Part shown: one piece after another, positions 42,227 to 50,262 of the stretch
How the letters are laid out: the number at the start of each line of letters is the position of its first letter
How positions within the stretch are numbered: position 1 is the first letter of the stretch
Assembly (NCBI GenBank): GCA_050116575.1
Contig: JASFOJ010000003.1
Span: forward strand, 1 to 64,000
DNA length: 64,000 nucleotides
Source of the DNA: JAKEGK01 sp050116575
GTDB taxonomy: Bacteria; Pseudomonadota; Gammaproteobacteria; SZUA-152
Direction: 5' to 3'
Made by a program: the position numbers and the translations under genes
Notes under the pieces: model-generated
The model's database searches: none
Seen by the model: the letters and a program-made list of their open reading frames with translations, nothing else
Told to the model about the DNA's origin: nothing

Positions 42227-42571
42227 TCAACGAATAAGTTGCTGGTAGTCTTTCTCGTCGAAGCCCACCAGGTAGGTGTTTCCGGTTTTTAACACCGGGC
42301 GCTTGATGATTGAAGGCTGCTCCAGCATGATGTTAATCGCTGATTTTTCGTCGATATTGTCTTTGACCTTATCGGGCAACTTGCGCCAGGTAGTGCCGCG
42401 GCGGTTGAGCAGGGTTTCCCAACCCAGTTTCTTGCACCAGGTCTTCAGTGTCTTGTCGTCGATACCGTCTTTTTTGTAGTCGTGAAACTCATACGCGACG
42501 TCGTGCTCGTCGAGCCAACGCCGCGCCTTTTTCATGGTATCGCAATTTTTGATCCCGTATACGGTGATCAT
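42227..42571 (-). CDS. ArsC/Spx-family thioredoxin-fold protein (YffB-like)
   Basis: The 114-residue protein has one N-terminal Cys (GIKNCDTMKKARRWL, Cys about 9) and the family's RRGTTWRKL and IKRPVLKTGN blocks. It is of the YffB type found beside dap genes, not a true arsenate reductase of arsRBC operons. YffB has been linked to glutathione-dependent reduction, but its substrate is unclear. Its ATG overlaps the dapD stop by 4 bases, an arrangement known in Pseudomonas-like genomes. Confidence 0.92.
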   Translation of the reverse strand: MITVYGIKNCDTMKKARRWLDEHDVAYEFHDYKKDGIDDKTLKTWCKKLGWETLLNRRGTTWRKLPDKVKDNIDEKSAINIMLEQPSIIKRPVLKTGNTYLVGFDEKDYQQLIR

Positions 42572-43392
42572 CGTACTTCCCGGAGCAGTTCATTGAGGCC
42601 CACTTTACCCAGGGTTTTCTCGTCCACCTGCTTGACGATCACCGCGCAGTACAGACTGTAGCTGCCGTCCTTGGAGGGCAGGTTGCCGGACACCACCACC
42701 GAACCTTTCGGGATACGGCCAAAGGTAATTTCGCCGGTTTCCCGGTGAAAAATCTTGGTACTTTGGCCAATGTATACGCCCATGGAGATCACCGATCCTT
42801 CTTCGACGATGACGCCTTCGACGATTTCCGACCGGGCGCCGATAAAGCAGTTGTCTTCGATAATAGTGGGCGCCGCCTGCAACGGTTCCAATACGCCGCC
42901 GATGCCGACACCGCCGGACAGGTGTACATTTTTGCCGATTTGCGCGCATGAACCCACCGTGGCCCAGGTATCCACCATGGTGCCGCTGTCCACGTAGGCG
43001 CCGATATTAACGTAGGACGGCATGAGCACCACGTTGGGTGCAATATAAGAACCCCGGCGCGCCGCCGCCGGTGGCACCACCCGCACGCCGCTGTCGATAA
43101 AGGCGCGGGAGTTGTAGTCGGAAAATTTCGGCTCCACTTTGTCAAAGTAATTGGTGAAACCGCCTTTCATAAACCGGTTTTCGTCGATACGGAACGATAA
43201 CAGTACGGCTTTTTTCAGCCATTCGTTGACGACCCAGTCATTGCCCTGTTTCTCGGCAACGCGCGCTTCACCACGGTCCAGTTGATTGATGGCTTCATTG
43301 ACCGCTTCCTTAACATGGGTGTCCACATTGCGTGGCGTAATGTCGGAGCGGTTTTCAAAGGCATCTTCGATTGTTTGTTTTATATCACTCAT
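42568..43392 (-). CDS. dapD: Tetrahydrodipicolinate N-succinyltransferase
   Basis: Transfers succinyl from succinyl-CoA to tetrahydrodipicolinate in lysine/DAP synthesis. The 274-residue protein, same length as E. coli DapD, has an N-terminal helical domain and a left-handed beta helix of hexapeptide repeats (about 105-235), with RRGSYIAPNVVLMPSYVNIG and IGGVLEPLQAAP. AGGAGT lies 7 bases before the ATG. It leads the arsC-like gene by a 4-base overlap. Confidence 0.98.
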   Translation of the reverse strand: MSDIKQTIEDAFENRSDITPRNVDTHVKEAVNEAINQLDRGEARVAEKQGNDWVVNEWLKKAVLLSFRIDENRFMKGGFTNYFDKVEPKFSDYNSRAFIDSGVRVVPPAAARRGSYIAPNVVLMPSYVNIGAYVDSGTMVDTWATVGSCAQIGKNVHLSGGVGIGGVLEPLQAAPTIIEDNCFIGARSEIVEGVIVEEGSVISMGVYIGQSTKIFHRETGEITFGRIPKGSVVVSGNLPSKDGSYSLYCAVIVKQVDEKTLGKVGLNELLREVR

Positions 43393-43542
43393 GGTTGACT
43401 CCTGTTACAAAATACGAAAGCGCTGGTGCATTGTTGAAAAAATGGTGCCCGCAAGATCGTCAATGGGTGCCGAGACGGTTGTTATTATAAACGCAAAGTG
43501 CATCAATATAAAAAACGGCAAGAACCCACCGATGACTGTAGT

Positions 43543-44739
43543 TTATAGTGTCTGACAAAATTCCACGATGCGGCCAGCCGCGTCGATACACTCATCCAGC
43601 GGCGCAACCAACGCAACGCGCACGTGATTGCTGCCGGGATTAACACCGTGGGCGTCGCGGGATAAATAACTACCGGGTAAAACGGTGACGTTCTGCTGCT
43701 TGTAGAGTTCGCGGGCAAACGTTTCGTCATCCACCGGTGTTTCCGGCCATAGGTAAAACGCCGCTTCCGGTTGGGAAACATTTAACGTGCCGGCCAACAC
43801 CTTCAACACCTGGTCGAATTTTTCCCTATACAAATCACGATTGGTTTTAACGTGATCTTCATCGCGCCACAACCCAATACTGCCATACTGAGTAAATTCG
43901 GGCATGGCGCAGCCGTGATAGGTACGGTATAGCAAAAACTGTTTAAGGATATTTTCATCTCCGGCTACAAAACCGGAACGTAAACCGGGCACATTGGAGC
44001 GTTTGGATAAACTGTGGAATACCACGCACCGGTGGTAATCGTCGCGGCCCATGGCTGCGGCGGCCTGTAACAAACCTGGTGGCGGCGATTGCTCGTCAAA
44101 ATAGATTTCGGAGTAACATTCGTCGCTGGCGATCACAAAGTTGTGTTTGTCTGCTAAACCAATTAAATTCTGCAGCGTATCGATATCCATCACCGCGCCG
44201 GTGGGATTGCCGGGTGAGCACAGATACACCAGCTGGCAGCGTTGCCATACCGAATCCGGCACGCTGTCAAAGTACGGCAAATATCGGTTATCGGCTGTGG
44301 TATTCAGGTAATAAGGCTCTGCGCCTGCCAGTAAAGCTGCCCCTTCGTAAATCTGATAGAACGGGTTGGGCATCATGACCACGGCGTTTTGCGCACGGTC
44401 CACCACAGCCTGGGCAAAAGCAAACAACGCTTCGCGGGTACCGTTTACCGGTAATATCTGGGTGCCGGAATTTATCGTCGCGTGATTGAGCTGAAATCGT
44501 TTTGCCAGCCAGTGGACCATGGTTTCGCGTAGCTTGTCGATGCCCCGGGACAGGGGATAACTATCCACCCGGTGTAAATGCTGGTGCATTTCCTGGAGTG
44601 CAAAAGCCGGGGGCGCATGCCTGGGTTCGCCGATGGACAAGGCTATGTGGGACTTGTCGGCCGGCGGCGTTATTCCGTGCTTCAGTTGCTGCAGCTTTTC
44701 AAACGGATAGCGATGCAGTTTTTGTAAATCCGGGTTCAT
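43543..44739 (-). CDS. dapC: Succinyldiaminopimelate transaminase
   Basis: PLP enzyme that makes N-succinyl-LL-DAP from the keto precursor. I start at 44739, where the protein begins MNPDLQKLHRYPFEKLQQL as is usual for DapC; the open frame extends to 44790. The class I fold has SIGEPRHAPP, VYLCSPGNPTGAVMD, ASDECYSEIYFD and the PLP Lys in SLSKRSNVPGLRSG (about residue 239). The length of 398 is normal. It is 150 bases upstream of dapD, on the same strand, and divergent from the EamA transporter. Confidence 0.95.
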   Translation of the reverse strand: MNPDLQKLHRYPFEKLQQLKHGITPPADKSHIALSIGEPRHAPPAFALQEMHQHLHRVDSYPLSRGIDKLRETMVHWLAKRFQLNHATINSGTQILPVNGTREALFAFAQAVVDRAQNAVVMMPNPFYQIYEGAALLAGAEPYYLNTTADNRYLPYFDSVPDSVWQRCQLVYLCSPGNPTGAVMDIDTLQNLIGLADKHNFVIASDECYSEIYFDEQSPPPGLLQAAAAMGRDDYHRCVVFHSLSKRSNVPGLRSGFVAGDENILKQFLLYRTYHGCAMPEFTQYGSIGLWRDEDHVKTNRDLYREKFDQVLKVLAGTLNVSQPEAAFYLWPETPVDDETFARELYKQQNVTVLPGSYLSRDAHGVNPGSNHVRVALVAPLDECIDAAGRIVEFCQTL

Positions 44740-44905
44740 GTGTTGGCCGTGAATGCTGTTTACTACGTGGTTTTTGTCTATATTACTCAATAGGTTAACA
44801 AGTTGCCCGGCGGCGCTGAAACGCTAGCCTGTCGTAACGTTATGATTTCAGCGAAAAATGATCAAAATACCATCAATGACCGGCGGAAAATAGCGGATAA
44901 GTATA

Positions 44906-45832
44906 GTGCATAGCGACAGCGCCTCCAAACATTCTGCGGTTGTATTACCCATAATCAGCCTGCTAATCACTGCCACATTATGGGGAATATCCTGGTACCC
45001 GCTGCGTACTGCGCAGAATTTTGGTATGCCCGGCCTATGGACCACGCTGCTGGTCTATAGCTCATCGCTATTGCTCGGTGGACTGGTGTTCTGGCGTAGA
45101 TTGTCCGAATTCAGTCAGGCCCCTGGTTTACTGGCTGTCATTGCTCTGAGTAATGGCTGGTTAAACGTGGCGTTTTTTCTCGCTGTGATTGATGGCCACG
45201 TGGTCAGGGTCATTTTGCTGTTTTATCTGTCACCGCTGTGGACCACGTTGTTGGGTTGGCTGGTGTTGAGAGAGTACATTACGCTCTGGTCAGTGGCGAC
45301 ACTGGTGGTTGCTATGACTGGCGCTATGATCATGTTATGGGATACCTCGTTGGGGTTTCCCTGGCCGCAGCACTATACCGACTGGCTGGGTATCAGCGCG
45401 GGTATCAGCTTTTCCATCTCCAATGTTACCGTTAGAAAACTGCAATATATATCAGTGCGTACCAAAACGGTATCGGCGTGGTTGGGGGGCTCCCTGGTGG
45501 CCGCGGCTTGGATAGTGATAGGAGATGTGGCTGTGCCACAGGCGGGCATAGAAGTATGGGGCTGGACACTGGTGATTGGCACGGCAATGATTATTGTCAT
45601 GACGATTACCGTTCAGTATGGTGTCACCCATATGCCGGTCTACCGTTCAGCGGTTATATTATTATTTGAGTTGATTGCCGCGGCGGTCAGTGCGCAATGG
45701 TTGAGTGATGAGGTGATTGCCGTTAAGGAGTGGATCGGCGGTGGCTTGATTATGCTGGCCGGGTATTTGTCAGCGCGCGCGATGATGAAACAACCACAAT
45801 CCGGCGAAACGATTCCCACCATAGGGCAGTAA
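44906..45832 (+). CDS. EamA/DMT-family transporter
   Basis: The 308-residue protein has two EamA repeats with ten predicted membrane helices; e.g. VVLPIISLLITATLWGISWY at the start and WIGGGLIMLAGYLSARAMM at the end. Such proteins export metabolites or amino acids; the substrate is unknown. The start is GTG at 44906. The downstream VOC gene follows its stop by 2 bases, so the two are cotranscribed. Confidence 0.9.
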   Translation: MHSDSASKHSAVVLPIISLLITATLWGISWYPLRTAQNFGMPGLWTTLLVYSSSLLLGGLVFWRRLSEFSQAPGLLAVIALSNGWLNVAFFLAVIDGHVVRVILLFYLSPLWTTLLGWLVLREYITLWSVATLVVAMTGAMIMLWDTSLGFPWPQHYTDWLGISAGISFSISNVTVRKLQYISVRTKTVSAWLGGSLVAAAWIVIGDVAVPQAGIEVWGWTLVIGTAMIIVMTITVQYGVTHMPVYRSAVILLFELIAAAVSAQWLSDEVIAVKEWIGGGLIMLAGYLSARAMMKQPQSGETIPTIGQ

Positions 45833-45834
45833 CA

Positions 45835-46209
45835 ATGACGCTACAAATCAACGGTATTTTACATGGCAGTATAATAGTCAGCGACACGGGCAAAGCGTTG
45901 GCGTTTTATTGTGACGTACTGGGGTTGAGTGTCGATGATTCCCGGCCTGATCTTGGTTTTCCCGGTGCATGGTTAAAAGTGGGGGCTCAACAAATTCATC
46001 TGCTGGAGTTGCCCAATCCCGACCCGGTAACCGACAGGCCGGAACATGGCGGGCGCGATCGACATCTTGCGCTGGCAACCAATGATATTGACGCTTTGCA
46101 GCAACGGCTGGAGCACGCCGGGCTGGGCTATACCCGCAGCAAATCCGGCCGGAAAGCACTGTTTACCCGGGATCCCGACGGCAACGCGCTGGAGTTTATC
46201 GAAGTATAA
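45835..46209 (+). CDS. VOC (glyoxalase-like) protein, second copy
   Basis: The 124-residue protein, started at 45835, has the VOC repeat pattern GSIIVSDTGKALAFYCDVLG and LFTRDPDGNALEFIEV. HLLELPNPD and HLALATND place His and Glu at metal positions. It looks like the glyoxalase/fosfomycin-resistance fold but the sequence cannot set its substrate. It differs from the VOC protein at 41815. It is coupled to the EamA transporter gene by a 2-base gap, which could mean that transporter and enzyme handle the same compound. Confidence 0.87.
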   Translation: MTLQINGILHGSIIVSDTGKALAFYCDVLGLSVDDSRPDLGFPGAWLKVGAQQIHLLELPNPDPVTDRPEHGGRDRHLALATNDIDALQQRLEHAGLGYTRSKSGRKALFTRDPDGNALEFIEV

Positions 46210-46258
46210 GTGAAATTCACTGGCACCGTTGAAAGTGCTACGTCATGTAAAAGAAAAT

Positions 46259-46285
46259 TCAACGCAAAGGCGCCAGGACGCAGAG
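46259..46285 (-). repeat. Dispersed intergenic repeat, copy 2
   Basis: Inverted copy of the 27-base unit at 21020-21046, with 25 of 27 bases identical. A partial copy, CTTTGCGTTGA, follows at 46336-46346 in the other direction. Confidence 0.75.
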
Positions 46286-46405
46286 TAATTTAATTAAAAC
46301 TTGTCAGCTAGTAGCTACTAAGGATCATTCTTAGTCTTTGCGTTGAAATAAACTATTGAATCTGTCTCCGCCGTTCTCCCGATAACCCGAACGTTAACCG
46401 AAGCA

Positions 46406-47383
46406 CTATTGCAACGACGCGCTGGCTATTGCCGGTGCAGCCGTTACTCTTGTCTGTGGCGTGCGTTGGTGAATCTTGGCGCCGGCCAGCGAACAGTCAC
46501 GAATGCATTGGGCGAGGGTTTCTATAGCCTGGGTTCGGGTAAAGTTTTTACGCCACGCGATGGCGACTTGCCGGGTGGGATCAATCCCGCGGAAATGTTT
46601 AATGGCGATCAGGCGTTGGGCATAGCGGTCCGCGCAGGCAGCCATTCGCGGTACGATAGTCACGCCGACGCCGCCGGCAACCATAAAGCGAATAGTCTCC
46701 AGTGAACTACCTTCAAAGTTATGCACACCGTCAGCGGCGGGTGCTTTAAAACACTCCGGGCAAAGTTCCATCACCTGGTCGCGAAAGCAATGCTGCGGAC
46801 CCAGTAACAGGATGGTTTCATTGACCAGTTGTTGCATGGCAACGGCTTCTTCCATGGCGAGCGGGTGTGAAGAAGGCACCAGGATGACAAAGGGTTCTTC
46901 ATAAAGGACTTCGGTTTCAATGCCAGGTTCGTCGTAGGGCAGGGAGATGATGGCGACATCAATATCGCCGTTTTTCAGTTCCTTTGTCAGTTCGTGGGTG
47001 TAGTTTTCCTGCACCAGTAGCGGAAGTTGAGGCACGTTTTGTTGCACCACCGGCAATAAGTCCGGGAACAGATACGGGCCAATGGTATGAATGGCGCCGA
47101 GCCGCAGCGGTTCGGATAATGGATTATGTTCAAGTTGGGCGATTTCCTTGATGGTCTTTACTTCCTTTAGGGCGCGTTCGGCCTGGTCAATAATTTTCTG
47201 CCCAATAGGGGTGATAACCAGATCCTGGTGTTTTCGTTCAAACAACACGACACCCAGTTCTTCTTCCAGTTTTTTGATTCCAAGGCTTAAGGTTGGCTGG
47301 CTTACAAAACAGGATTTTGCGGCTTTGCAAAATTGTTTTTCTTTTGCAACGGCAACGATATAGCGAAGTTCGGTGAGTGTCAT
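46406..47383 (-). CDS. oxyR: Peroxide-sensing LysR-type regulator OxyR
   Basis: The 325-residue LysR regulator starts MTLTELRYIVAVAKEKQF, with the winged HTH at about 1-60. The redox pair is at Cys199 and Cys208 (LGPQHCFRDQVMELCPECF), exactly the positions of the E. coli disulfide switch. H2O2 oxidises the pair and the protein activates catalase, peroxiredoxin and related genes. The start at 47383 fits the family; the open frame to 47416 adds 11 residues. The neighbours suggest targets such as the Prx-Grx fusion at 55.2 kb, but no OxyR site was confirmed. Confidence 0.95.
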   Translation of the reverse strand: MTLTELRYIVAVAKEKQFCKAAKSCFVSQPTLSLGIKKLEEELGVVLFERKHQDLVITPIGQKIIDQAERALKEVKTIKEIAQLEHNPLSEPLRLGAIHTIGPYLFPDLLPVVQQNVPQLPLLVQENYTHELTKELKNGDIDVAIISLPYDEPGIETEVLYEEPFVILVPSSHPLAMEEAVAMQQLVNETILLLGPQHCFRDQVMELCPECFKAPAADGVHNFEGSSLETIRFMVAGGVGVTIVPRMAACADRYAQRLIAIKHFRGIDPTRQVAIAWRKNFTRTQAIETLAQCIRDCSLAGAKIHQRTPQTRVTAAPAIASASLQ

Positions 47384-47850
47384 TGAATGGCTCCTCTCCC
47401 GTGTATTTATACACAATGTTATGCCAGATTCCGTTCTGACTTTCTGTGTGTCTGCGCGGTGTGTATCTACGTTTTATCAAAGTAACGGCTTTGATGATTT
47501 GTCAGTAATCTGCCGCTAACGAAATCTAAAGGACAGCCGTTAATGCAATGCTATTAGTCAGTTTAACCATAAGGAAATTGGAGTCAATAAATATCGCCTG
47601 CAATTATCCTTCTCGCATTATCATTGAAAAGACAAATAACGTTCATTGAAAAAATTAATGATTAAACCGTCAATTGACCGGCTCAATCCCGGGCTTTGCA
47701 AAAATCAATTTTATAAATGATCCGCCGCGTCTAATACTTAACGTTAGCGTCTAGTGGGTAAAACGATTTGATAACAGTCAAAAACTGCTCAGTTGCCGCC
47801 GTTTGGCGGGCAATTGGACATATTTATGTCAAATGACGGGGAGTGTTTCA
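47384..47850. promoter_or_regulatory. Divergent oxyR/metallophosphoesterase region with inverted repeat 47476-47495
   Basis: This 467-base gap is the divergent promoter region of oxyR and the Tat-exported gene. ATCAAAG at 47476-47482 and CTTTGAT at 47489-47495 are perfect 7-base arms with a 6-base spacer, about 95 bases upstream of oxyR. Short direct repeats CATTGAAAA occur near 47622 and 47643. The metallophosphoesterase gene has GGGGAG 7-10 bases before its ATG. No other gene is seen. Confidence 0.4.
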
Positions 47851-48867
47851 ATGAACAAGATTTCCAGACGGCAATTTTTGGGTTATGCAACCAAGGCAGG
47901 TGCGGCAACCCTGTTTACCGGGATATTTGCACCTTCTGCAACCAGCTTTTTAGGAATGGGTGGCGTGGCGGAGGCTGCGGGCAAGAAGATCAAGCCGTTT
48001 AACTTCGCCGTGCTTTCGGATGCGCATCTCTATGATATCAAGGACCACCGGTTTGACGGCATATTGCAAAAAGCCGTTGATGATGTGAACAGGATCAAGC
48101 CACAACCCGATTTTGTTTTGTACGGTGGCGACCTGGGGCAATCGGGCAAGAAAGAAGAGCTGGTAAAAGGTAAGAAAATCCTGGATAAATTAAAAATGAA
48201 ATACCGGATTATTCCCGGGGAACACGATTATTACCTGGATATGGGTAAGGCCTGGCGGGGCTTGTTCGGTGACGAGCATTGGTCCTTTGACCACAAGGGC
48301 GTTCATTTCATTGGTATGAACTCCATATTGATCGACGATTTCTGGAGTGCCCGGAAACTGACGCCTAAAGAGCGTATGGGGTTGGTGGAAGAACTCGAAT
48401 GTCATCGCTGTGGTCCATGGGGTGTTGGTGAAAAGCAACTGGAGTGGTTGGCACGGGATGTTAAAAACCTGTCACCCGATACGCCGGTGGTGATTATGAC
48501 CCATTCACCCCTATGGGACTATTATCCACGGTGGAACTTCCAGACAAAAGATGCCCCGCAAATCCGCGACATTCTGCGCAAATTCGACAAGGTTGTTGCT
48601 ATTCACGGTCATGTGCACCAGGTGGTTTACAATGAGATTGGGAATATAAAATCATCAGGGCTGTTGTCGACTTCCTGGCCATGGCCTTATCCGCCGGTAG
48701 ACCTTCAGTATCCGCAAATCAAACAACGCCGTGCTGACCCGGGTGATTTTGTTGACGGGCTTGGTACTCACAATGTTGCGTTAAAAGAAAATTTTGCCGG
48801 CATGATGCAGTGGCGGGAATTCTCCGATGTATTACCGGAAAACATCAAAAATGGTTTGAAAGTTTAA
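47851..48867 (+). CDS. Tat-exported metallophosphoesterase
   Basis: The 338-residue protein has a twin-arginine signal (ISRRQFLGYATKAG, cleavage near VAEAAG). The calcineurin-like metal site is in SDAHLYD, YGGDLG, PGEHDYY, MTHSPLWD and IHGHVHQ. The usual GNHD/E is GEHD here, so the Asn metal ligand is replaced by Glu. Export folded through Tat suggests metal loading in the cytoplasm. A cytochrome c gene follows after 16 bases and is probably cotranscribed. A 3' remnant of a related gene lies at 49542-49622. The substrate is unknown; similar proteins occur beside cytochrome genes. Confidence 0.87.
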   Translation: MNKISRRQFLGYATKAGAATLFTGIFAPSATSFLGMGGVAEAAGKKIKPFNFAVLSDAHLYDIKDHRFDGILQKAVDDVNRIKPQPDFVLYGGDLGQSGKKEELVKGKKILDKLKMKYRIIPGEHDYYLDMGKAWRGLFGDEHWSFDHKGVHFIGMNSILIDDFWSARKLTPKERMGLVEELECHRCGPWGVGEKQLEWLARDVKNLSPDTPVVIMTHSPLWDYYPRWNFQTKDAPQIRDILRKFDKVVAIHGHVHQVVYNEIGNIKSSGLLSTSWPWPYPPVDLQYPQIKQRRADPGDFVDGLGTHNVALKENFAGMMQWREFSDVLPENIKNGLKV

Positions 48868-48883
48868 AGGCGGGAGAATCGAG

Positions 48884-49363
48884 ATGAATATTACATTGAG
48901 ACAAGCAATATTAGCCGGTGTGGCAACCTTTGCTGTTGTATTTACTGTTATAGCCGTTACTGCCGTACAGGCGCGGCCGGTCAGAACCGAAGTCCAGGCA
49001 GCCCAGGAAAGGGCATGGCTGTTGGACGCCGTGGCAAAAGGCGATGCGCTCTGGCATGACGCCAGTCTGGGTACCAACGGCCTGGCTTGCGGCAATTGTC
49101 ATCCCGATGGCTCGGCGAGTAATCCGCACACCTTTCCCAAGTGGCAGCAAAACCTCGGTAAGGTTGGCACTTTAAGGGAGATGATTAACTGGTGCATCAC
49201 AGTACCCCTGCAGGGCAAGCCATTGGCGCTGGACAGTGAGGAAATGATCAGCATGGAAGCCTATGCCACATACACCCACCGCGGCGTGAAACTTGAGCCA
49301 GCCAAATATGAACAACATGGCGCGGTGCCGGTGGAAAATGGCCCCGGATATCCCAGTCAATAA
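48884..49363 (+). CDS. Exported monohaem cytochrome c
   Basis: The 159-residue protein has a signal anchor (ILAGVATFAVVFTVIAVTAVQA). One haem-binding site is CGNCHPDG (CxxCH at about 69-73), preceded by DALWHDASLGTNGLA; EMISMEAYATY near 125 may hold the distal Met. The pattern LACGNCHPDG...FPKWQ...LREMINWCI resembles the single domains of SoxX/TsdA-type sulfur cytochromes. It lies 16 bases after the Tat metallophosphoesterase gene and before a hairpin terminator at 49389. The partner may be the metallophosphoesterase or a membrane oxidoreductase elsewhere. Confidence 0.87.
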   Translation: MNITLRQAILAGVATFAVVFTVIAVTAVQARPVRTEVQAAQERAWLLDAVAKGDALWHDASLGTNGLACGNCHPDGSASNPHTFPKWQQNLGKVGTLREMINWCITVPLQGKPLALDSEEMISMEAYATYTHRGVKLEPAKYEQHGAVPVENGPGYPSQ

Positions 49364-49388
49364 TTATTCCTCCCAGTGCCAGAGGACC

Positions 49389-49424
49389 GGCGCCCTCGTG
49401 CAACCAGTGTGAGGGCGCCCTTTT
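49389..49424 (+). terminator. Intrinsic terminator after the cytochrome c gene
   Basis: GGCGCCCTC at 49389-49397 and GAGGGCGCC at 49411-49419 form a perfect 9-base GC-rich stem with a 13-base loop, followed by CTTTT. It lies 26 bases after the stop of the cytochrome gene and ends that two-gene transcript. Confidence 0.8.
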
Positions 49425-49541
49425 CCGATGGGGTTTGGATGGGACTTGATGAAAATTCATGGTGATTGTTTGGATATCATGGCATTCATGTCAGTGAAGC
49501 CGTAGTCCGTATTGCGGCGCTGCTACTCAAATTCATAAAAG

Positions 49542-49622
49542 GAAGGTTTTGCCGGCATGATGCAGTGGCGCGAATTTTCCAACTTGCTGCCGGAAAATAT
49601 CAAGCAGGGACTCAAGGTGTGA
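49542..49622 (+). pseudogene. 3' remnant of a second metallophosphoesterase gene
   Basis: The frame ending at 49622 encodes EGFAGMMQWREFSNLLPENI followed by KQGLKV and a stop. This matches the last 26 codons of the gene at 47851-48867 (positions 48787-48867) at 22 of 26 residues. At DNA level 61 of 81 bases agree, and most changes are at third positions. The match decays just upstream (weakly visible to about 49524, with an indel). The 5' part of the gene is missing. Its TGA shares one base with the ATG of the next gene (TGATG), so that gene was once coupled to it. Confidence 0.85.
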
Positions 49623-50152
49623 TGAAGATCAACAGGATATTGCTTTATATTTTTTGTGTAGCGTTGTTCACCATAACTACAACAACTGCGTTTGCCCAGC
49701 AGTGCGATAATTCAAAACCAGTGGCACGGGACTCAAGCCGGTTCGACGTAAATGATAATGGCACGGTAACGGATATTGAGTCGGGTTTGACCTGGCAGCG
49801 TTGCGCGGTTGGTCAACACTGGCAGGGCGGCACTTGTGTTGGCAAAGCCAGGCCACTGACCTGGAACCAGGCACGAGTGTTGATAAAGTCAAAGCAACAA
49901 AGCCGGAACGGTCAATACACCTGGCGTATCCCTAAATTGACGGAAATTGCGGGTATTGCGGATATCCGCTGCAGATCGCCCCGCATTGATTTGTCGATTT
50001 TCCCCGGTACGCTGGCGACCCCCTATTGGACTGCCAACAATACACCGGGCGGCCGGGACCAAGCCTATACGCTGAGTTTTGGGCCGGAAGGTGTCGCAAG
50101 CTCCCCTAAGATGGAAAAACATTATGTCAGGTTAGTGCAGGGGCGTGACTGA
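49622..50152 (+). CDS. Exported DUF1566-like protein
   Basis: The 176-residue protein, started at 49622, has a signal peptide (INRILLYIFCVALFTITTTT then AFA). The mature part has the DUF1566/Lcl pattern FDVNDNGTVTDIESGLTWQR, LTWNQARVLIK, WRIPKLTEIAGIAD and a YWTANN block, with four cysteines that may pair. Such domains are lectin-like folds in exported or adhesive proteins; the ligand is unknown. Its start overlaps the stop of the metallophosphoesterase remnant, so the gene once formed part of an MPE operon and is now left without its 5' partner. A two-way terminator follows. Confidence 0.8.
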   Translation: MKINRILLYIFCVALFTITTTTAFAQQCDNSKPVARDSSRFDVNDNGTVTDIESGLTWQRCAVGQHWQGGTCVGKARPLTWNQARVLIKSKQQSRNGQYTWRIPKLTEIAGIADIRCRSPRIDLSIFPGTLATPYWTANNTPGGRDQAYTLSFGPEGVASSPKMEKHYVRLVQGRD

Positions 50153-50198
50153 TTAAAATGTATTGCGTGTTTGCCGAGCGAGACTGTCGAGATATAAA

Positions 50199-50231
50199 AA
50201 GGGCATGCTGGAAAATCACCAGCATGCCCTT
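50199..50231. terminator. Bidirectional terminator between DUF1566 and haloperoxidase genes
   Basis: AAGGGCATGCTGG at 50199-50211 and CCAGCATGCCCTT at 50219-50231 are perfect 13-base arms with a 7-base loop. A-rich sequence before and after (AAAA upstream, TAAAAC downstream) gives T-tracts mainly for minus-strand transcription. It serves the two convergent genes. Confidence 0.85.
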
Positions 50232-50262
50232 AAAACATTATTGTGAATGTTACTCTGGTTTG

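Noticed and set aside
42227..42571. Calling the ArsC-like gene an arsenate reductase
   Set aside because: It sits in the dap cluster, lacks arsR/arsB neighbours, and fits the YffB type.
47730..47760. TTAACGTTAGCG resembling integron attC core
   Set aside because: No second core or attC-like fold is present, and no integrase or cassette array is nearby.
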